Below are positions 38,059 to 51,130 of a stretch of 64,000 nucleotides of DNA, piece by piece. The translations under genes were made by a program, and so were the position numbers. Each line of letters opens with the position of its first letter. Position 1 is the stretch's first letter. The stretch comes from Bimastos eiseni (Eukaryota > Annelida > Clitellata > Crassiclitellata > Lumbricidae), in contig OY365806.1 of NCBI GenBank assembly GCA_959347315.1, positions 29,625,866 to 29,689,865 of the forward strand. The letters run 5' to 3'. The notes beneath the pieces are model-generated. The model did not search any database. It saw only the letters and a program-made list of their open reading frames with translations, and had not been told where the DNA came from.

Positions 38059-41000
38059 TAGCCGGAAGAATAATTAACGTCGAGTTCCACTTCCGAAAGA
38101 TTCAGTGATAGCGATTCATTCGTACTTCAAAATAATAAGCAAAATAACGCTAAGTACGTATCAGTATGCTAATTCGGCTGAGTGTCCCTTCTGTCTGTCC
38201 CGCCGTAGCTCTCCCTCTCGCTCTCCCTCTCTGATCTAGTCCCTCTATATGCGTAGGCCTACTTCCTCCCTTCTGTCTCCGTTCCATCTAAATCCATTCC
38301 TGCTCGTCCAATCCTATCGCATTGCATCTCATTCTATTTCGTACCCCATCTTGTGTGATAATGTAATTTAATCTAATCAAATTCAATCAAAGCGCAAGAA
38401 AACGTTTTCCTTTCTTCGCAGATTGTTAGGGTCGCAAATGAACTTCTAACGTAACCGGACGTCTCGAAAATCGATAAGAAATTTGAAAAGATGAAAGACC
38501 GGACTATGAGGTCAGCAGCTCATTCTGAACAAGATATTTATAAAGGTATTGGATATATAAGCATGGCGCTCTATAAATGTGTGGTCATATTTTATTGGGT
38601 TACATTACGCCAGACGACGTTCAGAAATCATTCATCACCGTATATACAGAGCAGTACATTACATCACGCGAGCCTATTTCTGTGTTTTTGCGTTTAATCT
38701 TGTCCTCCTCTTTGAACTCTTTCTCCATGTCCTGTGTTCCTTCCATCTTTAATTTACATATGAAATGCAATAAAGTACCATACAATACAGGTATACATGT
38801 ATAGTTTGATCACCCCATCCTTTCACATTTCACATTGAAGTCGGGCAACCATTTAGAACCAATGATAGGCTGGAAGAGATCACTTTTCAGGATAGACTGA
38901 AAGGCTGTCTCGAAGTGGTAGCCTAGAGGGTTCCAGATCCGGCAACAGTGAATGATCTCTGGCTAAGACAAGACATTAGCCAGAAGCAAAATGCTTTCCA
39001 GCAGATGCTGGTCGACGAAAGAATTGGTATTTAGTAGACGCGGATGGTACCAGGAAAAAAGTAGGATGATTTGCACGTGCTTTATACATGAGCAGTGCCA
39101 GTTTAGAGCGGATATGCCTACCTACACTTATAGACAGGAGGCCAGCGCAGAGAACGAGGAGGTGTGGTATGGTTTGGGTGGAGCGATAGTCTAAGACAAT
39201 ATTGCAGACTGGTGTGTATTATTATATTTAGTGGAAACCGTGCATTAAAGAAACCATAAAGACCTACGTGTAGTAGGTCTATGATGCTGCAGTAATCAGG
39301 TCCGACAGGTCGCGTTAGAATAAGCCTTAATAATGTTATCCGTTTTTTTCACCGAAACTTAACCTAATATTTGCGAAGCTTTTATCGTTCTGAGGTTAAA
39401 GAAACAAGTTCAAAAGGCTGCAGCTTTCGGGATTTTAGAAAGTATTGGGTCAAGCGTGACTGTTAATCTCTAATTGAGTTATGTTGTTTCGTCATTCTAC
39501 AATCAGGCAAGAATCGAGTCGTTCAATGTCAGACGCTAACCTATCGCTTCGTTTACTCTCAGGACATCTAGGGGCTAATCGACCTCTGCTGGCAGACTCA
39601 GCAGTTACTTTCTGCTTACATTATGCACTACCTCCAAGTTCGTCGCGTCTTCCGCCTTCTCCTCTCCCCTATCACCCCTTCTCCTCCTCTTTTATCCACT
39701 TAATCCTCTTTCCACTCTCGAGACATGTATATATACATATATAGTTGATTTTCAAATTTATATAATACAAAATACATTTTCAAATTCTTACCATCCTTAA
39801 AAGTATGCCCATAAAAATACACCCATATTTTTATATGTGGCCAATTTTTATATGAGGGTTGTGCTACATAGTTCTGGCCCTGCAAAAATGTGTATGTGAA
39901 CCCAGATCTCTTTCTTTAATTCCTCTTCCCATCCTGTGCCCATCCTTTGTTCAAAATATCTTTAGACTTTCTTTCCAGTACATTTTCAGCGTCTCTTTCT
40001 TCTTAGCCGTTTTTCCTTTTATTACTCCTTCTCTTCCCATTTATCGCTCTCTTCAGGGTCCTCCCTGTTTCTGTCACAATACCTGGCTCCTCTGGAATGC
40101 TTCATGAATTGCAGCCCTGACAATCCACTTGAAAGATGGTAGCCATTAAAATGACTTAAGACCAACCTCCGAGGAATACAACGCTCCTCTCCGCAGTAAG
40201 TATTATAGGTCAACCGTGATTTTTAGTATTGGAGAGTGGAGACAGACGTGGAATGAATTTCCTTTTCTCAAGGTCTTTCTATCTTTGTCCAGAACTCCAG
40301 ATGTCATTGCTAAATTTTTCAGGAGTATTGTGAAATCCTGGGACGAGACCTGATCTATGACAATCAATAACATCTGAGAGACCATTTTTAACTCAGGTTA
40401 ATAATAATTAATACATTAAAAGCATATAGGCCCCTAAATGCATTTGGCTCTGTGACGTAACACGAGTCACGCGCGGTCGTAAATGATGACTTCGCACGTG
40501 ACCTGTCGTCTTAGCCTGTCCGCCGTTTTGCTAGACGGCGTCAGTCCACGCGATGGACCAACAGAGGTCCAGAATGGAAGGGGATGAACACGAAAAGGGA
40601 AGGTTAGTAAGAGGGGAGAGAGTGAGAGGAATTGAGGAGGGGAGCGGTGTGGACGTGAAGTTGATGGGAACGAGAAGGGAAGCTGAAATGGAAAGTGAGG
40701 AGCAGGAGAGGGGCAGTTGAGGAGAGAGGAGTAGGAAGTGGCTGGAAATATGGAGGACAGGGCAGGGCAGGACAGAGGAATAGAAGGGGAGAACAGTGAA
40801 TAAGAATGGGAAAAGAAGGGAAGCTGGAAATGAAGGAAATAGTCATGGAGGGGAGAGGGGAAATGGGAACAGGAATGAACGGGGAATGGAAGAATGGTGG
40901 GGAAGTAGCGGTAAAGTGAAGTGGAGGAAATTGGAATCTGAATGGGAGTGGGCAAGAAGTGACAGGTGAGAAGTAGAGAGTTGGAGGTGGAGGGAGGAAA

Positions 41001-41440
41001 GGCGGGGAAATGGGAAGGAGTAAAGGGAGGGGAAGGGTCGGAGAAGGGGACGTGGAAGAAATGGGAGGGCAAGAGAACTGAACTTCACCATCCCAATACA
41101 GGCAGATGTGATTCGTAGTTGAAGTAATAGTGGCAGTAACGGTGGTAGTAGCAGTAGTGGTGGTCGACAGCTGGCAGATTGCATGGTGTTCAGAGTCTCT
41201 GGGTCAGATTGCGTCAGTAGGGTAATAGCATGGGTATACAGTGACAACTGCCGACAGCTTTCGCTTATATACACGGTGATGATAAAGACACTTGTGGAAG
41301 AGGACACACGTCCGGTTCGATATTAGTCGAAGTACAAGAAGAACGTAGAATATTTACTATTATTATTATTTGATTTGGAAGTTATTATTGTTAATATTTT
41401 TTCTCAGATACTTCGTCCTCCCAGGGCCATGGACTTAGAG
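38059..41440. other. Gene-free region with a polypurine tract
   Basis: No gene is supported. 38230-38350 is a pyrimidine-rich quasi-repeat, 38900-39200 looks like old repeat debris, and 40556-41075 is strongly purine-rich on the plus strand. A 201-codon minus-strand frame across the tract is low-complexity Pro/Ser/Phe and is not called. Confidence 0.5.
40556..41075. repeat. Polypurine/polypyrimidine tract of about 520 bp
   Basis: The plus strand is almost entirely A and G (GGAATGGAA, GGGGAGAGG and similar) without a fixed period. Shorter tracts of the same type lie at 28442-28740, 52150-52480 and 53637-54040. Confidence 0.85.
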
Positions 41441-41448
41441 ATTATTAA

Positions 41449-41536
41449 TAAAATAGTTGTCAGGAGGGTCAGACTTCGTCTGCAGACGTCAAAGGAAAAG
41501 TGCCATTAAAGGCGACCAGATTGTAACGATGGATGC
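41449..41536 (+). repeat. Interspersed repeat, copy A (about 88 bp)
   Basis: It shares TGTCAGGAGGGTCAG, GTCAAAGGAAAA, TGCCATTAAA and ACCAGATTGTAACG in the same order and spacing with 56212-56299. The family is unknown. Both copies lie beside ATT-rich simple repeats, as the 3' ends of retroelements often do. Confidence 0.8.
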
Positions 41537-42909
41537 CGATAGACAAACGCTTTGGAGGAAAAGAAGATTCGCACCTGTCGCCATTGATGTAAGAGGTGCG
41601 ATTGCTAATTTCGCCAATGAAATCTGCTACGAAGTTTCATCATCATCGTCGTCGTCGTCGTCATCATCATCATGATCATTATCACCGTTATCATTATTGT
41701 TATTAGTAACATATTAGGCTATTGTGGCGTTTATCAATGTTAATCGTTTAAACTGGTACAGTATAAGGTCAAATATATTTCTGGAAGAAGGAATCTATGA
41801 ATATAAATTGAGTGCCGTCTTTTAGATATTACCTGATGCTGGTATTTATGTGATTCTTTGATGGAATTAGGGCTGCCATTAAGGGTAGCATATACAGGTC
41901 GCATCAAAGTATCTGCTAAAAGCCGATGTTAATTAGTTTCAGGAAGCCAATAACAATGAATCGAAAGAATTGATTACATTAGAAGCTTGTGCGGCCTTCA
42001 AAGAAGAAAAGACGTCTGAAGAATATCTTTTTCCGAACCAAAGAATTGTTTGAGCAAGAGTCGGTTTTGCTTTGGGAGCTATTATCAGACCAGAACAATG
42101 ATTGATTGGCTATCACAGACCACGTGCCCGAGAAATGCTCTGCATGGCTAGGGACGCTAAGTATAGCTCTCATGTAGCTCAGGTGTCTCAATGAAATTTT
42201 GATAGTAGTCGATATGTAACATAACATTATTATGTGACAATAAAATTTGGGGCAGCTACTTAGGCATTTATATATGGCCTACACTACGCATAAGGCTCTT
42301 GAATTTGTAGAACCGTTGAAACTGTCGTCATGCGTGAAGTTGAATCTCATAATGAAAATCGTTGTATAGTAAAGTAAATAAAGAATTAAAATCTTAATTA
42401 GAGTGTTCTAACGACCAGAACGTCGTCTTAGACGAGATAGATCTGCTTTGATCTTATGTTGAGCATCTATAGAATTGCAAGTCTTCACTCGACTAACATA
42501 AACAAAACGCTTCGTCCGATCCACATCATAGACTGAAGACGGTTGAGTATACGGTTTGTCGTACCACGCGTTGCCTTAGACGCTGGAAAATCATCGCTTC
42601 TGTCTGTATGTAAACGAGTCGCCGACAATTTATTGATATCGTTTGGTTAGTGATACATTTACAGTACATTCGCGTCCTACTCGAGGAACATAGCGCATTA
42701 ATTATATAGCGAAGTTAATATGTATATATATAGAGAGAGAGAGAGAGCCTATAGTATTTATACATATATATACGTATTACATTTTTATATACATGTACAT
42801 GTAGGCCCTATATTATGTCTGTGTGTGCGTTTGTGTGTATTTGGTTGTGTATAAGGAAGTCTCTGTTTCATCCATCGCAACAGACCGACTTGCTCCTGGG
42901 GCACGGTCT

Positions 42910-43490
42910 ATATATAGTCAAATCAAGTAGATAGAATGCTCGACCTGTAAGATGGGTTCAAGCCTTAACTCAAACGATCTTTGTGTAAAGACTTTGAACA
43001 AGTCCTTTGCACACAAATGCTCAACACCCTCGATGTTATATTGCGTGGTCGTGTGGGCACTACAGAACTTCTTGTCTCTGGCTATAACTCGGGTCCTTCT
43101 CATCATAGGCCTACCCAAGGTTGAGTTAGACCTCTTTGCAGCTTCAGCATATTGCCTTGAAAGTTTTCACTCTTGTGCATAATGAGTCCCAAGTCCCTTT
43201 CTTCCTCACTTATTTTCTATGCCATGCCTTCTTGTGATATGAAAATTCGTTGTTTCTCTTCCCCATATGCATCGATCGCAATAGACCGACTAGGGTCACT
43301 GAGCACTTTTCCAAATTAAGAAGCATCTGCCAGTCCTGTGGCCATCTGAACATTCTTCTTAGATCTTCTTGCAGTTTCTTCCCGTCCTTCTCATTATCAA
43401 CCGCTTTACATAGTTTAGTATCACCCGCAAAATTAGAAATCTTAAATAAAATCTCTTTAAGACCCACGAAGTATCTGATAGATCGATGCA
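42910..43490 (-). pseudogene. LINE reverse-transcriptase fragment
   Basis: The minus-strand frame 43491-43210 reads ISNFAGDTKLCKAVDNEKDG then KKLQEDLRRMFRWPQDWQML and LNLEKCSV. This matches the FADDTKL...LQ.DL..L..W...WQM.FN..KC pattern of non-LTR reverse transcriptases around the catalytic YxDD box. Here the box is altered to AGD. Broken frames continue towards 42910 with EGPEL-type debris. It is inactive. Confidence 0.7.
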
Positions 43491-45232
43491 ATTTCGTTCA
43501 TTGTCATTCTTAATACGAATATTCAATGAGCATCTTAACTTTAAATAGCCAGGTCCAAAACTTAAAATAAATCAACAGCCAAGGGCAAAAAAGGAGCAAA
43601 TTCTAAGGCCGAGATTAGATTACGCGTGCAAAGACCCAACAGCATGCAGCTGAGAGTGACTGAGATGAAGAGAGTGATGAGAAGTGACCAATCATGTATG
43701 GTGTGTTGTAAACCACTGGACACTGGTTTAGGAAAGGGGCCTTGTGAAAAAGCAGAGGAATGCCATGAGGTTAATTAACCGCGGCAACAGTCACAAGCCT
43801 AGTGAGAGGTCATTCTGTAATAGCAATATTTTTGCATAATCCTGTGGGAGGAGTTTGTTGCAAAAAGTTTCATTAAAAATAATTGGAAAATGGTGGGTAC
43901 AGTGATCGACTGCCAATGGTAAATTGCTCATCCAGAGGTGGAGGATCTCTGGAAGCTAAGTTTTTCTGGACAGGCTGTATAGAGCCTAAATCTCCCTGGT
44001 CAATGTATACAGGCGACTAAAACGATTGGAACAGCATGGTTTCTCCAGTTATAATATATTTATTTGAAATAGACAATTATTTGTAAATAGTTTAGAAGAT
44101 TTTAAACTTGCCTTCAATTTCTTTAGTTTCATTTCATTATACTATATTCAGGAAATCGACTGACTTCTCCCTGGTAGCTCTGAACAGTTGAGATAAATAT
44201 TTTCCTCGGGAATTGGGTCCATTTTGCATTTCAATCATTTTCAAAAATGCGATGTTAATACTGTCTCGAACTGTCTTGGACCTTGTTCTCTTTGATTGTG
44301 CCCCACAGTCTAGTTCCGGCGCAGATAACATTTGCGCGAGGCACCAATCGCCCTTCGATTCCAATCAGTTCTCAACATTCCGCCATGCAGTTGGATAACG
44401 AACAGCGTTACGAGGACTAAGCTTTCGCCGGTCTAATAACTCAAATGTCCTGATCAATCATCGATGCAGATCAAGTTTACTCGAAAGGAACGTTTCTACA
44501 GGTCGCTGTGAATCGACCTGGAGTTGAATACGAATCATCCGTTGACGGAGCGACCTGTGGGCCCGACTCCATTGACGGATGACGCCCAGCTGGAGAATTC
44601 TCTTGACCTCGCCGCACGTGATTGAAATCGTCTGCTGAGGACCAAACGATCGAGCGCCAACCGTTATTTATTTCATATATCATCGACCGAGTCCCTGCTC
44701 TCCATGTTAATTCAGCAAGCTTTCCTTAGCATAACATCACATCGTTTTATGCTGGCCATCATAACCAAATACGCGTATAATGGTATCTGGACTTAGTGCA
44801 ATGAAACTCACAGCCCTCAACTGGCTGTTTCTCCGATAGCAGTTGCAATGGTTGACTATGAATGTGCAACAAACTGGACAATAGTATCAACAATCACAAT
44901 CACAACAATCACAAAAAAATGTGAGTTGCAGTAGGCCTATTCAGAAGTGTTCTGGGATGAGAGATTCAGCGAATTCTTCAGCATGGCCCACTTGCAGTTC
45001 TCGGACACTACGAGGAAACACTTTCCTGACATTAAAACGGCGTTGGAACCGCACTTTAAACAGTACCTGAACTATACGAAAGTTAGCGCATAAGCTATAT
45101 TATATATATACTGTATTTTTTGGCTGGAAGATATTGATGTGTTGGTCGCCTAACTACATCGTTTGGTCTACGGCTCCATGTATCCCACCATACGTTTTTT
45201 ACCAACACTGGCACAGTAAGAGACTGATTTTA

Positions 45233-45408
45233 GGAGAGAGAGAGAGATTTTAAGAAAGAGAGAGAGACAGAGAGAGAGAGACAGAGAGAGAGAGACAGAG
45301 AGAGACAGAGAGAGACAGAGAGAGACAGAGAGAGACAGAGAGAGACAGAGAGAGACAGAGAGAGACAGAGAGAGACAGAGAGAGACAGAGAGAGACAGAG
45401 AAATAGGA
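45233..45408. repeat. GA-rich microsatellite (GAGAGACA type)
   Basis: GAGAGA and GACAGAGA units run almost without break, ending in GACAGACAGACAG variants to about 45440. Confidence 0.95.
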
Positions 45409-45879
45409 GAGTCACAGACGGACAGACAGACAGATAGACATACAGAGACAGTAAGAGCAGGAACTCATATTTTATTTCGAAAGATGGAGTTTGCAAAGCA
45501 ACTTATAAGTCGTTGATAAACAGTGAAGTAACAAGACAACACATACTAATTATATGAGGCTGGCGAATGATGCGGATATTCAATATTGTCATTTATATTA
45601 ACAGAAAGAAGCGACTGAAAATTAACGGGAAACGATAGGAAGCAGACGTGGCGCAGCGTATAGTTCTTCCTACGGCCACCGTGCGTTTGCTCCTATTCCC
45701 ACCCGGGTTAAGCACTAGCCAACAATTAATATCTCTACGAAACGGAGTCGAGCACTAGTCTTGTATTCCAATTAGAGGACAGCCTACGGCGTACAGACGA
45801 AAGATGTAGGCCTAGGCCGCAGTCGTCGCCAAGACTTCAAGATCATAGGCCTTTATATATATACGGATATATATAAGGA

Positions 45880-45913
<34 letters not shown>

Positions 45914-46351
45914 ACCTTCAAATTAATCGATGGGCACCGTCATTCATCCATCCACTGATTTCCAAATAATTAGTGGTCTAACAACGTTTTCAAGACATTA
46001 GCTGCTTCGAGGAGAACATAATTGTTGTAATCGTATTCACCAACCCTCCAAAGCGCCACTCGACGGCCAAATGCTGGGCACCAACTTATTCACTTATTCA
46101 CCAGCGCTGGATTCAACATATGCGTGTGTGTTTATATAGGTGTGTATGCATGTATGTCTAGATACTTAATATAAAGTCTAGTAGTACTTTTTAAATGAAT
46201 TACATGTGCACTTGTGTGCAGTAAATTTAATTTCATGATTGCTGCTTGCTTGATTGTCTTATTGATTGATTGATTGATCGATAGATCGATCGATCGATTG
46301 AATGATTGATTGATTATACACTATTGTGAGCAGTTTTCGAATGGGATAGGC

Positions 46352-46524
46352 CTATTAGAGTTTCTTCGTTTGTATTCAGAATGATTGTATTGGGTGATAC
46401 CGCTGTCAGTATGAATGGACGCCGGATCAATTACGGTTGGTGTTAGACTTTGATCGAAATCTACAGTAAACAAAGTGATTCGCAGACAGATCACATCAGA
46501 CACGATGCGATTGTATGCCAATAC
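46352..46524. repeat. 173-bp duplicated segment, copy A
   Basis: It is nearly identical (about five differences by eye) to 47777-47948, including GATACCGCTGTCAGTATGAA and GATTCGCAGACAGATCACAT. The two copies are 1.4 kb apart in the same orientation. Confidence 0.92.
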
Positions 46525-47499
46525 CGACCAATTCAACAAGATAAGCAATTGGGTTAGGTCAGGTCATATACGACGGTGTAAATGCGGTAGCAGCAGCAAC
46601 GATGACAAAATCAGCAACCCTAACATAATTGACTAGCAAGGTTACATTGCAGCAAGTCATTAGCAACCAAATCAATTTACCTACAGAGCACATGATCAAC
46701 GCCCGACACTAAGCAACATCAACCGTGATCATTCTATCAACAGAATAGCAATGTATACAGCAATACAGTGTGCATGAAATCCACTAAATAGCATCTAGTT
46801 TTGTATAATTACAATGTGTGTAGATGTCTGCTAGCAAGATCATTTGATCGGATGAGTGTGACATTGTTTATGTATATTTTACGATCACCGTCATCATTGC
46901 AGGCGTTTGTGGCATGTGGCGTGGTGTGATAAAACACGAGAAACTGTCCCATAACAAGTGTCCAGTACCGACTTCATTAGAAGTTATATATATATATATA
47001 CATATATATACACATATATATATATGTGTTTATATAGGTGTATATATATATGTATACCTACTGACTTCGAAGGGATAATTCATCCACCGATGATTCGACG
47101 AAGGCTATTCTTACACGCGTAGGCTCATAAAACCCTTGTTAAGTGCCGATTGGTTTTTAGTTTTCGTGGTTTATGCCTTCGTTGAACAGGTGCAATCCTT
47201 TAATCAATGACCTTTGGGTCACATGCATACCGTGGTTGGCTTCCCTAAGACTGAATACAGTGAATAGAGTGTGTCGATTCAGAGCCCATAAATTGTCGTG
47301 TGGAATAATTAAACTTGGGTCTGGTAATCACAAACACTGACAACGTTGTTGGCAACTAGACCTAAATGAGGTGTGTCTTCTATCACTTACAATTATTAAT
47401 CTGAAATCGCCAATGAGCATTTAGATAATTTAATTAAAAAACAGATCATGTCTGGCACAGAGATCAAAGCGAAAGGTCAGTGATGTTATGTAATATCTA

Positions 47500-48150
47500 T
47501 ATAAATAAAGAGAGCATTCTGTCTGTTTGTGTGCCTTTGTCCGGCGATGCATTTGCACAGTTTTAGAGCTATTCACTCGAAACCTTCACTCGAAAACTTC
47601 ACCGTTGGCTAGGGGAATACCTGACACACGCAGTCGAGGGGTTCGTGAAACCCGCGGCTGCCCTCTTCCTGCTTTTCAGGGCAAAAACCTGTCTCAGGAC
47701 CCCAAGGAAAGTTTCCTTTTCTGTCGCCAGGACCGTATCGCCGAAACACCTGTATGTGATATCTCTCTGCCACACATATTAGAATTTCTTCGTTTGTATT
47801 CAGATTGATTGTATTGGGTGATACCGCTGTCAGTATGAATGGACGCCGGATCAATTACGGCTGGTGTTAGACTTTGATAGAAATCTACAGTAAACAAAGT
47901 GATTCGCAGACAGATCACATCAGACACGATGCGATTGTATGCCAATACATCGCATATGCATGTGTAATCGCATATGTTCGGGAGATATACGTTTGCAGAG
48001 TCGGTTAGGTGGATTTGCACTTTGTACGCACTTAAACACTCTTACAGCTATTGACTTGAAACATTCGTCGTTCGCTCGGGGAACATCTCGTCCTCTCCAG
48101 GGCCCAAACCTGTCTCAACCCGGGGAACGTCGGGTGACTCAGTTAGTATC
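47500..48150. mobile_element. Possible composite mobile element containing segment copy B
   Basis: The 173-bp copy B (47777-47948) is flanked on both sides by sequences that resemble each other. Left: GCTATTCACTCGAAACCTTC ... CAAAAACCTGTCTCAGGACCCC. Right: GCTATTGACTTGAAACATTC ... CCCAAACCTGTCTCAACCCGG. The left part opens with CTATATAAATAAAGAGAGCA followed by TTCTGTCTGTTTGTGTGCC, a start often seen in Helitron-related repeats. No coding sequence or clear hairpin end is visible, so the class is tentative. Confidence 0.4.
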
Positions 48151-49311
48151 TAATAAAGTTGCAGTCGTAGATGCTACAAGCAGTGGCCAATTTCAGCCGG
48201 AACGAACCGGAACGGCGTCCCGGCACCTTCAACAAGTAAATTAGGCGGAACGCCGTTCAGGGCAGTTCTACACACGTTTATACTTTTTGCTCCGAAGTTT
48301 TGACTGCTGCAATAGCATTTGCACATACGAAAGATGATCATGTTAAACTAATTATGTACAATTATGGTATGTATTCAGTGGCCTCCGCACCTTATGACTG
48401 GCCGAAGCATGTATCCCCAGTCGCGTCTACCGCACCTATCGCGCCGAAGTCATTGGAGCAATTTCTCCCCTAAACTCCGCATCCACCCCTCTCCACTTAA
48501 TTTGTAACGTAGCTCCCGAACATAACCTCCAGAAAATTCTTTTTAAATTGCAAATACATGTAGGCCAGCTTTGGCACCTTTCTGATAAATAAATAGACTC
48601 CGCTCCACCAGATTTTCTTACCTATGACCATTCATTGCATTGCAGTTTCTTTCAAATTTCATGCATGTATAGTTCTCCACTTTCTTTTGGATGGCAATAA
48701 TCTTCAATCCTCACAAATGGCATATCGTATAAGCAATAGCAGAGCATATCTAGAATACATAGCCGTTTATTTAGAGATCTTCAATACCATCTTACAAAAA
48801 CGTAGAAATGCTAAAAGGAGTGACAGTGATCAGTAAAATTCAGAATTAACATAAAACTGTAGTAAATGTTTTGATATACTGATTTGGAAATAAATTGGGA
48901 GTTGTCTTTGGGTGGAAGAACATGGTTGTATGCTCTATGTATGAATTGGTTAATGGAATAGGGACGGAGTGGAGGTAGGGGCTTGTTGAAGAACATATGC
49001 TTGGGATTATGTAAAATGGAAAAGAGGAGTTTTATCCTATCAGAAAACCGAGCACCAATTATTACTTTCTCTTTCGTTCGAAACATAGATCTAAAGCCAC
49101 GTCCATTGCAAATCTGTTATGTTATATGCCTACGTAATCCATATCCCTATGGGTTCTAACACCAACGTCCGAGAAAGACCGCCTGGATGATCTCACAAAA
49201 GAGCCAGCAGCCTAGGAGATTACATAGATTGTGATTGAGATTCCTTTACCAGCAGAGCAGGTGCCAAACCACTTTTTTTCAGTTTACACAGCCCCAAACA
49301 TGTTCTTCACC

Positions 49312-49650
49312 ACGCGCACACCATCCAAAAAACCAACCAACAGACCAACGCGCACACCGCCCAATAAACCGATCAGCAGAGCCACGCGCACACCACCCAA
49401 TAAACCGATCAGCAGAGCCACGCGCCCACCGCCCAATAAACCGATCAGCAGAGCCACGCGCACACCGCCCAGTACACCGATCAGCAAAGCCACGCGCACA
49501 CCGCCCAATAAACCGATCAGCAGAGCCACGCGCACACCGCCCAATAAACCGATCAGCAGAGCCACGCGCACACCGCCCAATAAACCGATCGGTTTATTGG
49601 GCGGTGTGCGCGTGCATCTGCTGATCGGTTTATTGGGCTGTGCGCGTGGC
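49312..49650. repeat. 36-bp tandem array ending in an inverted copy (foldback-like)
   Basis: About seven direct units containing CACGCGCACACCGCCCAATA and AACCGATCAGCAGAGC are followed, without spacer, by units in the opposite orientation. At the switch a perfect palindrome with 26-base arms spans 49563-49614. A second inverted unit runs to about 49650. Proline-rich frames across the array are artefacts of the period. Confidence 0.9.
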
Positions 49651-50283
49651 CATTAAAAAAATAATCATAGTCTATTTAGTCTTAGATGCATTTAAAAGCT
49701 GGAGTCTAGATAAAATGTTTCGTTGCAATAGCCTACCAAATGAAAAGAGAAAACAATTTTTGAAATTGGGAATTTTTAAGTATCAGTTAGGTTTTTCAAA
49801 AACAGTTCCGACATCTCGGTAGACGTTACCTATAGGGGCCTAGCTATTGCCTAACTGCTGCCTGTATATATTTTGTTAATACAGTGATAGGCCTAGTTAG
49901 TGTAAAACCTATACACTTTTCAATTTTTGTAACGTTGAAATTGGGGAAAAACTGTGGACGCGAAAAGTAGAAGTAGCTTGCTATCTACAGCGCTCTATAA
50001 ATGGTCGTAATAACAATTTTAAAAATTACAATTAACAAAGTAGGTCCAGTTCAGATTAAAATTTGGATTCAGTATATTAAATTAGGAGTCTATGCTGAAA
50101 AAAGCTCACGGGCATCATACCTCCCATGGGGGTTTTGCCCCACCCTTCCCTATATAGTTTCATTTAACAGCTGCGTGGAGTCATGGTGTAGGCATGCATG
50201 TAAACAGGATTAATTTGTGCCATTTTCATCATTTCTAGCAGAATTAAAGTTAAATCTCCGATTAATTGTTTGGCCTAGACCTG

Positions 50284-50352
50284 AGACCCCAACCTAGACC
50301 TAGACCTAGACCTAGACCTAGACCTAGACCTAGACCTAGACCTAGACCTGGG
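50284..50352. repeat. Hexanucleotide repeat (CCTAGA)
   Basis: About nine units of CCTAGA, bounded on both sides by GGGACCCCAACCTAGAC-like copies. Confidence 0.95.
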
Positions 50353-51130
50353 ACCCCAACCTAGACACGCCAATTTATTAACAATCGAAAAATGCAGTCA
50401 TATTTCATTCGGTATATAAACACATAAAATATTATATAGGTCTACTACATAATGCATAATGCATGATTCTAGGCGACATAATATTATACGCTTGGAGTGA
50501 TGAACAAACAATGGTATATTTATGAGTGGGGAGTACGCGTCAGTGTAGGCCCTATAGGCCTACTATCTACATGCGATTAATTACTGGTGGACGGCGTCAG
50601 TCACTTTAATTGCTCCCATCGGTCTAATCAAATTCTCCCACTTCCACATACAAGCATGTGATAAGACACTGAACGTGACTGACGTGCAGACCAGAGGAAG
50701 CCAGTTCGGCTCCCGCCACCCGAAGGTTCACTAGTCCATAGTTCGCTAGGCGGCGGCGTTGGTTAAATTTAGATGTATAACGTGATGGCGCATTGCATGA
50801 CTGGCTGGCGGGTGGAGCTAGCGACCACTTATTCGAAGCTATAGCACAAATGAAGTGCATATGTTGCATGGACCCCATTCGCCATGCTCCTTCGGTATAT
50901 GAGCTAAGACCGAGCCCACATGCCTTCTTCATTCCAGCCAAGGATGCTCGTAATCTTATGTCTCGTGTGTTATTCGAAAACATCTGTAATGTTAATTAAA
51001 CACTATGCCTCCAACTTATCCCCATGCGTCACCTCAACTAAATGTTAAAATCCAATTCTTTCAGCCCACTGAGCAACTAACTGTGAGATTTTGACAAATC
51101 ATTTGCTAGGTGAATAATGCTCGATACTTG

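Noticed and set aside
40467..41072. 201-codon Pro/Ser/Phe-rich minus-strand frame
   Set aside because: It is low-complexity translation of the polypurine tract.
48175..48265. CAGTGGCC start suggesting another hAT element
   Set aside because: There is no matching inverted end and no 8-bp duplication.
49231..49656. Pro/Arg-rich repetitive protein frame
   Set aside because: It is produced by the 36-bp tandem array, whose length is divisible by three. The orientation switch inside the array argues against a protein.
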